The notes below the pieces were generated by a model. The model saw only the letters and a list, made by a program, of their open reading frames with translations. It ran no database searches and was not told the DNA's origin. This document shows positions 16,293 to 24,898 of a DNA stretch of 64,000 nucleotides, in pieces. This DNA comes from Candidatus Sphingomonas phytovorans (GTDB taxonomy: Bacteria; Pseudomonadota; Alphaproteobacteria; Sphingomonadales; Sphingomonadaceae), in NCBI GenBank assembly GCA_029202385.1, contig CP119314.1, positions 2,110,501 to 2,174,500 of the forward strand, given 5' to 3'. A program made the position numbers and the translations under genes. Each line of letters opens with the position of its first letter. Position 1 is the first letter of the stretch.

Positions 16293-19022
16293 ATGAAGTT
16301 CAATCATCTGCACTGGCTCGCCGGCACCGCGCTGTCCGCCATGGCGATCGCGTCGCCCGCCTTCGCGCAGGAGGGGAAGGCCCGGGTCGCCGAAGCCACC
16401 TCACCCGATATCAGGCCCGACGAGGATATCGTCGTCACCGGCTCGCGCATTCAGCGTTCCGGTTTCGATGCACCCACGCCGACGACCGTCCTCGATGAGA
16501 AGGCGCTGAGCATCGGCGATCGTCCCGGTATCGCGCAGGCACTCAATGACGCGCCGCAGTTCCGCCCGTCGCTGACGCCCGAAACCACTGTCGCCAACAC
16601 CAACGCGGCCGCGACCGCGGCAGACCTACGCGGCCTCAACCCGGTTCGCACACTGACCCTGCTCAACGGCCACCGCTTCAGCGGCAGCAACGATCTCAAT
16701 TCGGTCCCGCAGAATGCCGTCAAGCGTGTCGACGTCGTCACTGGCGGCGCGTCGGCGGCATGGGGTTCCGGCGCCGTCGCGGGCGTCGTCAATATCGTTC
16801 TCGACGACGATCTGACCGGCCTGAAAATGGGAGTCGATTCGGGGATTTCCTCGCGCGGGGATGGCGGCCGGTACGGCGCCGATCTTGCCTGGGGCAGCAA
16901 GTTCGCCGGTGGGCGCGGACATATCCTGATCGCCACCGAATATCAGAAGAGCGACGGCGCGCTCGATCGCGCGTCGCGGCCCAATATGAATGGCGGCATG
17001 TTCCAGCGCGCCGACGGACAGCTGGTTCTCGCCAGGGACGTCAATTTCACCATCGCCAACAACGGCGGCGCGATCGTCAACCCGTTCACCGGGGCACCCT
17101 ATAATCTGGTGTTCAATCGAGACGGCTCGGTCGGGCCGCTCACTCTCGGCAGCGAGACCGCGGGCCAGCTCACGATCGGCGGCAACGGCCAGAACCTGAC
17201 CCAGTATCTCAACGTCAGCACGCCCTATGAACGCATCAACCTGCTGGCGCGGGCGAGCTATGATGTCACCGACTCGCTGAAGGTCTGGGCCGACTTCAGC
17301 TTCAACCAGATGACCGCGAGCTTCGGCTTCTTTCCGGACACGGCGCTGGCGGTCATCATGCCTGACAATGCGTTCCTGACCCCGACCGCCCGGCAGCAGC
17401 TCGCGGCCGCGGGCGTGAGCGGCCCGTTCATCCTGGGCCGCCTGCTCGACGATGTCGGCCCAACCCACCTGCTCAACTATGCCTATAACCGCCGCAACCT
17501 CGAAGGCGCCGTTGGTTTTGACGGGAGCTTTGGCGGTGGCTGGAAATACCAGGGCTATTACGACCATGGCGAGTTGCGGAACCGGCAGTCGCTCGACAAC
17601 CAGCGGATCCCCGCCAATTTCAACCGCGCCCTCGACTCGGTACTGGTGAACGGCAAGGCGGTGTGCCGCGTCAACGCCGACGCCAACCCGGCCAACGACG
17701 ATCCGGCCTGCGTTCCGCTCAATCTTTTCGGCAACGGAAACATCTCCGACGCGGCGCGCGCCTATTCCTTCGCCAAGGGGACCGGAATCAGCACCAATAA
17801 GCTCGACGCAGCCGGTGTCAGCCTGAGCGGCCAGCCCTTCTCAACCTGGGCAGGGCCAGTCGATCTCGCCGCGGGTACCGATTTCCGCTGGGAAAAGTTC
17901 GTCACGAACTATACCGACCCCCTCTCCCAGGCCATGGCGCTTGCCCCGCTCAACTTCGCGCCGACCAATGGCGGCTTCAGCGTCAAGGAATTTTTCGGCG
18001 AGCTCAACGCGCCGTTGCTCAACCAGCCGGGCACGATCAGGCTCGAGATCAACGGCGCGGCGCGCTATTCCGACTACAGCACCAGCGGCGGCATCTGGTC
18101 GTGGAAATTTGGCGGCACCGCGCGGCTGTTCAACGATCTTCTCCTGCGCGGGGTCTATTCGCGGGACATCCGCTCGCCGAGCATCACTGAATATTTCCTC
18201 GGTCGCTCCACCAATCTCGGGGCGGTGCTCGATCCCTACAAGAACAACAAGCTGGTCCAGTCGGTCTACAATTACTCAAGCGGCAATCCCGATCTGAAAC
18301 CGGAAGTGTCGCATACCCTGACCGTCGGCGGCTCCTATTCGCCGCACGGCATCCCCGGCCTGCGCGTGTCGGTCGACTATTACCGGATCAAGATCGACGG
18401 CGTGATCGTCACCCTGCAGCCGCAGGACGCCCTGAACCTGTGCGTGGCGCAATTCCCCGGCGACAATCTCTGTGGCGGCCTGATCGAACGCGGCTCCGAC
18501 GGCGAGATCAAATCCCTGATGCGCAAGATGATCAACCTTGCAAAATACCAGACAAATGGCCTCGATATCGAAGCTTCGTATCGCAGGCAGCTCGGATCGG
18601 GCACGCTGAGCGCCCGCATCCTTGCGACACATGTCTTTCAGCTGTTGATCGACGATGGGGTCAAGACGACCGATCGCGCCGGCATCATCGGAAGCGAAAC
18701 CAGCTTCTCCACCCCGAAATGGCGCGGAACCGGGTCCATCAGCTACGACGACCGGAGTTTCGGCACCGATCTGCGCCTGCGCTATGTCGATGGCGGCCTC
18801 TACACCAACCAGGTCGGCCCCAACGGGAAACTGCCGCTCAACAACGATGTGGCCAGCCGCCTCTATGTTGACCTGGGATTGCGGTTCAAGACAGGGCCGT
18901 TCACGCTGTACGGCAACGTCAACAACCTGTTCGATCGGCAGCCGCCGCTCAGCTATTACAGCAGCCCGAACTATGACGTGATCGGCCGCTACTTCTCGGC
19001 GGGCGTCAAGCTGCGGTTCTGA
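16293..19022 (+). CDS. TonB-dependent outer-membrane receptor
   Basis: 909-residue receptor. Signal peptide of about 25 residues (ASPAFAQ), TonB box region DEDIVVTGSRI, plug domain with LRGLNPVRTLTLLNGHR and VVTGGASAAWGSGAVAGVVNI, then a beta-barrel ending in the aromatic C-terminus KLRF. The start at ATG 16293 follows GGGGAGGA; the longer open frame upstream is rejected because it would bury the signal peptide. It should import a large or scarce substrate using TonB energy. Grouping with peptidases and hydrolases suggests a peptide or conjugate substrate (inference). Confidence 0.93.
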   Translation: MKFNHLHWLAGTALSAMAIASPAFAQEGKARVAEATSPDIRPDEDIVVTGSRIQRSGFDAPTPTTVLDEKALSIGDRPGIAQALNDAPQFRPSLTPETTVANTNAAATAADLRGLNPVRTLTLLNGHRFSGSNDLNSVPQNAVKRVDVVTGGASAAWGSGAVAGVVNIVLDDDLTGLKMGVDSGISSRGDGGRYGADLAWGSKFAGGRGHILIATEYQKSDGALDRASRPNMNGGMFQRADGQLVLARDVNFTIANNGGAIVNPFTGAPYNLVFNRDGSVGPLTLGSETAGQLTIGGNGQNLTQYLNVSTPYERINLLARASYDVTDSLKVWADFSFNQMTASFGFFPDTALAVIMPDNAFLTPTARQQLAAAGVSGPFILGRLLDDVGPTHLLNYAYNRRNLEGAVGFDGSFGGGWKYQGYYDHGELRNRQSLDNQRIPANFNRALDSVLVNGKAVCRVNADANPANDDPACVPLNLFGNGNISDAARAYSFAKGTGISTNKLDAAGVSLSGQPFSTWAGPVDLAAGTDFRWEKFVTNYTDPLSQAMALAPLNFAPTNGGFSVKEFFGELNAPLLNQPGTIRLEINGAARYSDYSTSGGIWSWKFGGTARLFNDLLLRGVYSRDIRSPSITEYFLGRSTNLGAVLDPYKNNKLVQSVYNYSSGNPDLKPEVSHTLTVGGSYSPHGIPGLRVSVDYYRIKIDGVIVTLQPQDALNLCVAQFPGDNLCGGLIERGSDGEIKSLMRKMINLAKYQTNGLDIEASYRRQLGSGTLSARILATHVFQLLIDDGVKTTDRAGIIGSETSFSTPKWRGTGSISYDDRSFGTDLRLRYVDGGLYTNQVGPNGKLPLNNDVASRLYVDLGLRFKTGPFTLYGNVNNLFDRQPPLSYYSSPNYDVIGRYFSAGVKLRF

Positions 19023-19032
19023 TCCCTCTCAT

Positions 19033-19064
19033 TGTCGGCGGTCCGCCTGCGCGGGCCGCCGACA
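19033..19064 (+). terminator. Inverted repeat after the TonB receptor gene
   Basis: TGTCGGCGG / CCGCCGACA arms with additional inner pairing, 11 bp after the receptor stop. No U-run, so this is a likely but unproven transcription end. Confidence 0.5.
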
Positions 19065-19142
19065 TCGTTCCCGGTCAGGCCCTGGCCGCATTCTGCATCG
19101 CCCCATCGACGCCCCGCCCCCACCCCGCTACACCGCCGCCCC

Positions 19143-19649
19143 ATGACGACTCACCTCTACGATCTCACCATCCCGGTCTTCCTCCGGGGCTTCCACGCCA
19201 TGTCCGGCTTCCTTGCCAAGGGCGAGGCCTGGGCGGCGGAAAACGGCGTCGATCCAGCCGACCTGCTCACCGCGCGGCTGTTCGAGGATATGGCCCCGCT
19301 CACCGGCCAGGTGCAACGCGCCAGCGACGCGGCGAAGTTCACCGCGGTCCGCCTCGGCGGAGTCGAGAACCTGGCCATGGCCGACGAGGAAGCAAGTTTC
19401 GCCGACCTGCAGGACCGGATCGCGAAGACCGTCGCCTTCCTCAAGGCAGTCCCGCGCGAGGCGATCGACGGCAAGGAAGACGCTGCCGTCACGCTCACCA
19501 CCCCGCGCGCCACGTTCGATTTCACCGGCCGTGATTATGTGCTGAACTTCGTCCTGCCGAACTTCTATTTCCACGTCACGACAGCGTACGGCATCCTCCG
19601 CCACAAGGGCGTGCCGGTCGGCAAGATGGATTTCCTCGGCGGAGTCTGA
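19143..19649 (+). CDS. DUF1993 domain protein
   Basis: 168 residues, helical, without signal peptide. The N-terminal LYDLTIPVFLRGFHAMSGFLAKGEAWA and the C-terminal NFVLPNFYFHVTTAYGILRHKGVPVGKMDFLG are signatures of DUF1993, a DinB-like four-helix family. Conserved His residues suggest metal binding as in DinB-type proteins, but no reaction is known. ATG 19143 was chosen at the start of the domain. Its TGA overlaps the ATG of the following lipoprotein gene (TGATG), so the two are probably translated together. Confidence 0.85.
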   Translation: MTTHLYDLTIPVFLRGFHAMSGFLAKGEAWAAENGVDPADLLTARLFEDMAPLTGQVQRASDAAKFTAVRLGGVENLAMADEEASFADLQDRIAKTVAFLKAVPREAIDGKEDAAVTLTTPRATFDFTGRDYVLNFVLPNFYFHVTTAYGILRHKGVPVGKMDFLGGV

Positions 19650-20053
19650 TGCCAGTGCCGGGTTCGACCGCAACGCCGCTGCGCGCTGCCGCGCTCGCCG
19701 CCGCCCTGCTGCTCGCCGGCTGCGGCGGCGGTGGCGCCGGGGGCAAGTCCGGCGGCACGGCGGCGATGGCGTTCACGCCGATCGCGCCCGGCACCTTCGC
19801 TGTCGTGATCGATCCGAACGCCAATGTGCCGAAGACCGAGGCAGCATTCCGCAAGCAATGCGCCGGCAGGCAGGATTGCACCATCCTCGCCTGGACGAAG
19901 GCGGGCGCCGCCGCGCACGGCATGCCGCTCAGCGACCAGCAAACGGCGGCGCTCGCCCTTCGCTATGTCCACCGCGCGGCCGGACAGGACGAGATGATGT
20001 GGGATTGCGTCAGCTTCCCCACCGCCAAGGCGCCCTGCCTGTCAAAGGCGTGA
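19649..20053 (+). CDS. Hypothetical lipoprotein
   Basis: 134 residues with a lipoprotein signal (LAAALLLAGC, Cys24) followed by a glycine-rich linker and a small domain with Cys residues (QCAGRQDC, WDCVSFPTAKAPC) that could form disulfides in the periplasm. I do not recognise a family. The start codon overlaps the stop of the DUF1993 gene, which supports this start and co-expression. Confidence 0.72.
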   Translation: MPVPGSTATPLRAAALAAALLLAGCGGGGAGGKSGGTAAMAFTPIAPGTFAVVIDPNANVPKTEAAFRKQCAGRQDCTILAWTKAGAAAHGMPLSDQQTAALALRYVHRAAGQDEMMWDCVSFPTAKAPCLSKA

Positions 20054-20094
20054 TTTGGGGCTGAGCCCGACGCCTTGCTCACCAACGGCTTTGC

Positions 20095-20230
20095 CGTTCC
20101 TGTCGAGTAGAGATCGAGCAGGCGCAGCGGTATCGAGAGCTCGTATCGAGGTACAATTGAAGCGCGAAACACCTGTCCCTTGATACGCCATCTCGACACG
20201 CTCGATGGCTACTCGGGACGAACGGACATG
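20095..20230. repeat. Extragenic palindromic repeat pair (REP-like, inverted)
   Basis: The segment 20170-20230 (CTTGATACGCCATCTCGACACG, split by a centre, then CTCGATGGCTACTCGGGACG) is a recognisable copy of the palindromic repeat common in Sphingomonas intergenic regions. The segment 20095-20160 (CCGTTCCTGTCGAGTAGAGATCGAGC ... TATCGAGGTACA) looks like a diverged copy in the opposite orientation. No transposase is adjacent. The rest of the 20054-20698 gap is lower in GC and I see no gene I can support there. Confidence 0.6.
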
Positions 20231-20698
20231 GTTCGGATGTAGCGCACGGTACCTGGCGCCGATTCAAACCCACGCCTCTTCATGCTGGAATCGCCCGGAC
20301 CCCCACGCCCCTTCCGGCGCGGGAAGAGCCCGAACTATTCGATTCCGAAGGCAAGAAAAGCGTGACGAAAATCCGATCCCCCTCGCGAAATTCGGCAAAT
20401 ATTCTTGCAGTATCGTGCCAATATGCCGGATCGCCGCTCGACGCGAATGGGCAGTCCCCAGACGATCCCGGATGTCGTTCTTCACTATTCGTCGTGACAC
20501 ATCCAAGAAATGCCGGATTCCACCTCTCTCGCGGACGCGTCGCGTAAATCGGCGAATATTGTGACATTTTCCGCAGTCCGGCCCGCACCGAGCCACGAAT
20601 TCATGGCGATTATTGTTACGCCGCTCCAACATTTCGCCGATCCGCCCCCTGCCCCGGCGGTCGCGGCCGACCCCGATTCAATCCTGCCATCAGCGCGG

Positions 20699-20833
20699 CT
20701 ATCCAAGATCGCGCAGGGTCACGCTTCCTGCTGCTCTTTCCACCGTGCAGCTCTTCATCTGATCCTGGCTGAAGATCGTCACCACCGGCTTCGACAAGCG
20801 CGCCGCGATCGATAAAGCAGGTGTCGTGGTCAT
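20699..20833 (-). CDS. Candidate small gene encoding a 44-residue protein
   Basis: ATG at 20833 to TAG at 20699 encodes MTTTPALSIAARLSKPVVTI followed by a further 24 residues that include FSQDQMKSCTVERA and end VTLRDLG. The peptide has a natural-protein pattern with one Cys, and AAAGGAGCG lies about seven bases upstream of the ATG. The start codon lies inside the first codons of the divergent DNA glycosylase gene, so the two 5' ends overlap by 8 bp. I do not recognise the family. It is shorter than usual ORF cutoffs and could be missed by automatic annotation. Confidence 0.55.
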   Translation of the reverse strand: MTTTPALSIAARLSKPVVTIFSQDQMKSCTVERAAGSVTLRDLG

Positions 20834-21320
20834 CGCGAAACGCTCCTTTCCGCCCGTGGTGAATCCCGAGGTCCGGCTGCTGATGCTCGGCAGCCTCCCC
20901 GGAGACCGCTCGCTCGCCGCGGGGCGCTATTACGCCCATCCCCAGAACCAGTTCTGGCACCTGATGTCGGGCGTCATCGGCCGCGATCTCGTCGCGCTCG
21001 ACTATGACGACCGCCTCGCCGCCCTGCTCGCCGCCCATGTCGGCCTGTGGGATGTCGTCGCGAGCGCCCGCCGCGACGGCAGCAGCGACGCCGCGATCCG
21101 CGATCCCGTCGGCAACGACCTGCCCGGACTGGTCGCCACCCTGCCCGATCTTCGCGCGATCGGCTTCAACGGCGCGACCTCCTTCCGGCACGGGTCGGCG
21201 CGGTTGGCCGGGGTCACTGACATCGCGCTCGTCGCTCTTCCCTCCAGCAGCCCGCTCCACACCGTGGGGATCGCGGCGAAGCAACCGCTATGGGATCGGC
21301 TTCGCGAGGCCCTGCGCTGA
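20826..21320 (+). CDS. DNA-deoxyinosine/uracil glycosylase family protein
   Basis: 164 residues of the uracil-DNA-glycosylase superfamily, subfamily of hypoxanthine-DNA glycosylases. Motif 1 is LLMLGSLPGDRSL; the substrate pocket segment is YYAHPQNQFWHLM; the leucine-loop motif is LPSSSPLHT. It should remove deaminated bases from DNA. The GTG start at 20826 gives the KRSFPPV N-terminus typical of the family; no alternative start lies between it and the domain. It is divergent from, and overlaps the start of, the small gene on the other strand. Confidence 0.85.
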   Translation: MVIAKRSFPPVVNPEVRLLMLGSLPGDRSLAAGRYYAHPQNQFWHLMSGVIGRDLVALDYDDRLAALLAAHVGLWDVVASARRDGSSDAAIRDPVGNDLPGLVATLPDLRAIGFNGATSFRHGSARLAGVTDIALVALPSSSPLHTVGIAAKQPLWDRLREALR

Positions 21321-21475
21321 TCCCTCTACCGTGCCCCGACCGGCTCTGGTCCGTCCGGCTCCGGCAAGGGAAGATGATTGCTCCGTTTCGGCGGTATATC
21401 CGCCTCCTGTCCCGCCGGGGACATGATAGACTCTTCCATGCGCTCGCCAATAAGCGAGCCGACAGGGGAGCCGAT

Positions 21476-21772
21476 ATGCCAAACGACGAGGAAACCCGGA
21501 TTCCGACCGGTGACGACATCTTCGAGCATCCCGCCGAGTTCGCTTCGGGCCCGAATCCCCCGGCGCCGGGCACCGCCGTCGGAAAAGGCACCGCCGGCCA
21601 GGATGCCCAGCGCCGCCGCAACGGTGGAGATGGTGGTGGAGGCGGTGGGGGTGGTGACGACGGCGATGGCGATGGGGGCAGCGGCAAGCGCATCTCCGGC
21701 ACTGACGCGCAACGCCGCCACAGCGGTGGCAAGGGCACTGCCGGCCAGGACGCCCAGCGCCGCCGCAATTGA
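21476..21772 (+). CDS. Repeat-containing small peptide, candidate precursor of a modified peptide
   Basis: 98 residues. An acidic N-terminal part (1-35) is followed by three related 14-residue units at 36-49, 70-83 and 85-98, consensus GKxxxGxDAQRRxx, separated by a Gly/Asp-rich linker (50-69). Units 1 and 3 are identical in protein but differ at five codons by synonymous changes only, which indicates selection on the peptide. The start has GGGGAG seven bases upstream. A gene for an asparagine-synthetase-like enzyme begins 37 bp after the stop. A leader-plus-repeated-core precursor is one reading; a disordered stress protein of KGG/Con-10 type is the main alternative. Confidence 0.65.
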   Translation: MPNDEETRIPTGDDIFEHPAEFASGPNPPAPGTAVGKGTAGQDAQRRRNGGDGGGGGGGGDDGDGDGGSGKRISGTDAQRRHSGGKGTAGQDAQRRRN

Positions 21773-21809
21773 CCTGCCCCCCGGCCTGAACACCCCGGTC
21801 TGAACATCG

Positions 21810-23438
21810 ATGCTTTCCCTGCATCTGCTGGCGGGCGATGCCGGGCTCGACTGGCACCGCACGGCGACCGGCATCGCCCGCGGGTCGAGCCAGGTCGATC
21901 CCTATCGCCACGATGCCCTGGAGGAGGTCATCGCCGTCAACGGCGAGCGGCTGCTCGTCTGCGTGCGGGAACGATGCGCCGGACTGATCGGGCCTGAGAT
22001 CGACATCCTCGCCGGGTCGGCGTCGCCAGCCCCGATCGACGCTGAACGGTTCGACCGGCTGGTCGGCAGCCTGCGCGCCTGGCCGCTGCAATGGCACCTG
22101 CTGATCGTCGATCGCGATACGGCCCGGCTTGAGGCGGGCCATTGGGGCACAGCGCCGGTTTTTCTCGTCGCCCGGCCCGGCGGCGAGCTGCGGGGGCATT
22201 GGGATGCTGACCGGCTGTTGCCCGGCCTGGAGCGCACCAGTCTCGATCCGGCCCGCGCCGCGCGCTGGATCGCCGAATATGACGCGCCCTATGCCCGACG
22301 GACCCTGTTCCGCGATCTGATGCTGCTCACCGAACGGGCCGTCGCGACGTGGCGCCGGGCTCCGGGCGGGGATCACGGACTGGACATCGCCTACCCTGCT
22401 CCATGGCCGCGGCCGGTCCCCGGCACCCTCCGCCCGGAGGCCGACCCGCTCGACGCATTCGAGAACATCCTGCGCTCCTCGATGCGTCGATGGACTCGTC
22501 TCGCGGGGGAAACGCTTGGCGCGGAGTTGAGCGGCGGCCTCGATTCCGGCCTTGTCGCGGCGATCGCGTCCCGGGAATCGGCGAGCCCCTTGGCAAGCTA
22601 CGGACTCGCCATCGCCGGGATGGCGGACGCCGTCGCGGATCAACGCGCGCGCCGGGCGGATCTGATCGCGGCGTTCGGCCTGCGCGACACGGAAATCCCG
22701 ATGGAGGATTTCCTGCCGCTTGCGCCCGGCAGTTGCCGGCTCGACGGCAACGCGCCGGTCCTCCCATGGGAGGAGGGTTATTACGAGGCGATGGATCATC
22801 TGCTGGAGCGGGCCTATGCGGCGGGCACGCGGGTGATGCTGACTGGCTTCGGCGGAGACGAGCTTTGCGGCCTTCGCCCGTCCGAACAACGCGCGCTTGG
22901 CCTCGCGGCGGAACCGGCCTGGTCCCTCTCGCCGCCGGAAGGTCCCGCCTTTCTCACTCCGATGGCAAGCGCTACCCTGGCGACGTCGCCGGACCAGCCG
23001 CCCCGCGCAGCGAGCTGCGATTCATCGGTCGAGGTCGCCGCGTTCAGCGCGGCGCGCTATCTGTGGCATGGCATCTGGCCGGTTCATCCGTTGTGCACGC
23101 CGGAACTTGTCCATTTCTGCGCGCGCCTCCCCGCCGCCTGGCGCGCCGACCGCACCATCGAACGCGCCCTGCTCGCGCGGCTCGGCGCGACGCCGCGGGT
23201 GACTAAGCCGGCCTTTCGGGACGATCTCTCCCCGGCGCTCGTGCGCGGCATGCGTTTCAGTGCCCGGCCACTGCTCGACCGCCTGTTCGCTCAGTCGAAC
23301 CTTGCCCGACAGGGCATCGTCGATGCTGCCCGGCTGCGCCGCGATTATGCCGAATGGTGCGAGCGCGACGACACTGATGGAGCCGAACGTTATTACGCCG
23401 TCGCGATCCTGGAACTGTGCCTCGCCAGGATGCGCTGA
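21810..23438 (+). CDS. Asparagine-synthetase-like amide-forming enzyme
   Basis: 542 residues. The C-terminal half has the ATP-pyrophosphatase P-loop SGGLDS (241-246) and the later GFGGDE (346-351), as in asparagine synthetase and lasso-peptide macrolactam synthetases. The N-terminal domain does not start with Met-Cys, so the Ntn glutaminase nucleophile of true asparagine synthetase B is absent. The enzyme therefore probably adenylates a carboxylate and joins it to an amine other than glutamine-derived ammonia. The small repeat peptide encoded immediately upstream is the obvious candidate substrate (inference). No lasso B1/B2 leader protease is present nearby. Confidence 0.8.
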   Translation: MLSLHLLAGDAGLDWHRTATGIARGSSQVDPYRHDALEEVIAVNGERLLVCVRERCAGLIGPEIDILAGSASPAPIDAERFDRLVGSLRAWPLQWHLLIVDRDTARLEAGHWGTAPVFLVARPGGELRGHWDADRLLPGLERTSLDPARAARWIAEYDAPYARRTLFRDLMLLTERAVATWRRAPGGDHGLDIAYPAPWPRPVPGTLRPEADPLDAFENILRSSMRRWTRLAGETLGAELSGGLDSGLVAAIASRESASPLASYGLAIAGMADAVADQRARRADLIAAFGLRDTEIPMEDFLPLAPGSCRLDGNAPVLPWEEGYYEAMDHLLERAYAAGTRVMLTGFGGDELCGLRPSEQRALGLAAEPAWSLSPPEGPAFLTPMASATLATSPDQPPRAASCDSSVEVAAFSAARYLWHGIWPVHPLCTPELVHFCARLPAAWRADRTIERALLARLGATPRVTKPAFRDDLSPALVRGMRFSARPLLDRLFAQSNLARQGIVDAARLRRDYAEWCERDDTDGAERYYAVAILELCLARMR

Positions 23439-23490
23439 GGCGATCGGTAAAAGAGTCCCGGCCTCCACTTGTTCGTGCTATGTTCCAATC

Positions 23491-24792
23491 GTGCCGGACG
23501 ACTCGCCCCTCCTGCCCCCGCGCCCGCTGCGCTGGCTGTTCCTCGACCTGAACAGCTATTTCGCGAGCGTCGAGCAGCAGCTCCAGCCCGAATTGCGCGG
23601 CAAGCCGGTCCTCGTCGCGCCCGTGCACAGCGACACCACCGTCGCCATCGCCGCCTCGGTCGAGGCCAAGCGCTACGGCATCTCGACCGGCACGCCCGTG
23701 TGGGAGGCGAAGCGCCTGTGCCGGGACCTGATCGTCACGCCCGCCCGCCACGAAAAATATGTCGAGTTCCACGACGCCATCATCGAGGAGATTTGGAAGC
23801 ACATTCCCGTCACCCGGGTCTGCTCGATCGACGAGGTCGCCTGCCGCCTGCTCGACAACGAGAACTCGGTCGAGGCGGCGGTCGCGCTCGCCCGGCGGAT
23901 CAAGGCCGGCATCCGCGCCAATGTCGGCGGGTGCCTCACCAGTTCGGTCGGCATCGCGCCCAATTGCCTGCTGGCCAAGCTCGCCTCGGACATGATGAAA
24001 CCCGACGGCCTGGTCGTAATGACCGCGGACCAGCTTCCCCACCGCCTGTTCGACATGCCGCTCCGCGACATCGCCGGCATCGGCGCGAAGATGGAACGGC
24101 GCCTGGCGCGGGACGGCATCAACGACATCCGCCAGCTGTGCGAGCGCCGTCCGCGCGATGCCGGCACTGCCTGGGGCGGTACCAATGGCGACCGGCTCTG
24201 GTATCTGCTCCACGGCGTCGACCTGCCGGAAAAGCCGACTCAAAGCCGCTCGATCGGCCACAGCCACGTCCTGTCGCCCGGCAAGCGCGGGGTCGAGCCG
24301 GTCCGCCTCACCGCGCGCCGCCTCGCGCTCAAGGCGGCGAGCCGGCTGCGGCGCAAATCCTATCGCAGCCGCCTGCTCGTCCTCCACGCCCGGTTCGAGG
24401 ACGACAAGTCGACCTGGCGCGCCAGCATCCGCCTGCCCGCCACGCAGGACAGCTTCGCGGTGCTCGCCGGGCTCGATGCGCTGTATCCCCGGCTCGTCGC
24501 GGTCGGGCGACGGCGCCCCGGCGACTTCCAGATCCGCATGGTCGGCGTCACCCTGGCCGAGATCGAGCCGGTGGCCGGGGAACAGGATTCGCTGTTCGCC
24601 CTGCTCGATCCGGACGACCCGCTGGCGCGCGAGACTCGCACCCTGTCGCTCAGCCGCGCAATGGACCGGATCAACGAACGATTCGGTCGCAACGCGGTCA
24701 GTGTGGGGCCGCTGCACGGGGGCAGGCTCGACCGGGTCGGCACGAAGATCGCCTTTGGAAGAATCCCGGAAATGAGCGAGTTTCACGAATAG
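23491..24792 (+). CDS. Y-family DNA polymerase (DinB/UmuC-like)
   Basis: 433 residues. Catalytic palm motifs are visible: LFLDLNSYFASVEQQ (metal Asp plus the steric-gate region) and CSIDEVACRL (Asp-Glu pair). The thumb helix-hairpin-helix region IAGIGAKMERRL and the little-finger domain (SIGHSHVL onward) complete the Y-family order. It should perform error-prone translesion synthesis. The GTG start at 23491 was chosen because the domain begins about 15 residues later; the open frame extends upstream into the preceding gene. It is not part of an imuA-imuB-dnaE2 cassette. Confidence 0.88.
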   Translation: MPDDSPLLPPRPLRWLFLDLNSYFASVEQQLQPELRGKPVLVAPVHSDTTVAIAASVEAKRYGISTGTPVWEAKRLCRDLIVTPARHEKYVEFHDAIIEEIWKHIPVTRVCSIDEVACRLLDNENSVEAAVALARRIKAGIRANVGGCLTSSVGIAPNCLLAKLASDMMKPDGLVVMTADQLPHRLFDMPLRDIAGIGAKMERRLARDGINDIRQLCERRPRDAGTAWGGTNGDRLWYLLHGVDLPEKPTQSRSIGHSHVLSPGKRGVEPVRLTARRLALKAASRLRRKSYRSRLLVLHARFEDDKSTWRASIRLPATQDSFAVLAGLDALYPRLVAVGRRRPGDFQIRMVGVTLAEIEPVAGEQDSLFALLDPDDPLARETRTLSLSRAMDRINERFGRNAVSVGPLHGGRLDRVGTKIAFGRIPEMSEFHE

Positions 24793-24898
24793 TCCGATAC
24801 TTGGCCCCTGCTTTTCCGTATGACGTTTTTGTGACCGCCCGGAATGGGTCGGACAATCCTATAGGATGTGATAATAAGCTATTGACGGAGCGATTTCC

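Noticed and set aside
20264..20632. 122-codon minus-strand frame in the gap after the lipoprotein gene
   Set aside because: Arg-rich without recognisable domain or ribosome binding site, in a repeat-containing intergenic region; several competing frames are equally open.
21476..23438. Standard lasso-peptide cluster
   Set aside because: Only a macrolactam-synthetase-like enzyme and a peptide are present; the RRE and transglutaminase-like leader peptidase (B1/B2) expected for lasso peptides are missing, and the peptide's repeats do not look like lasso cores.
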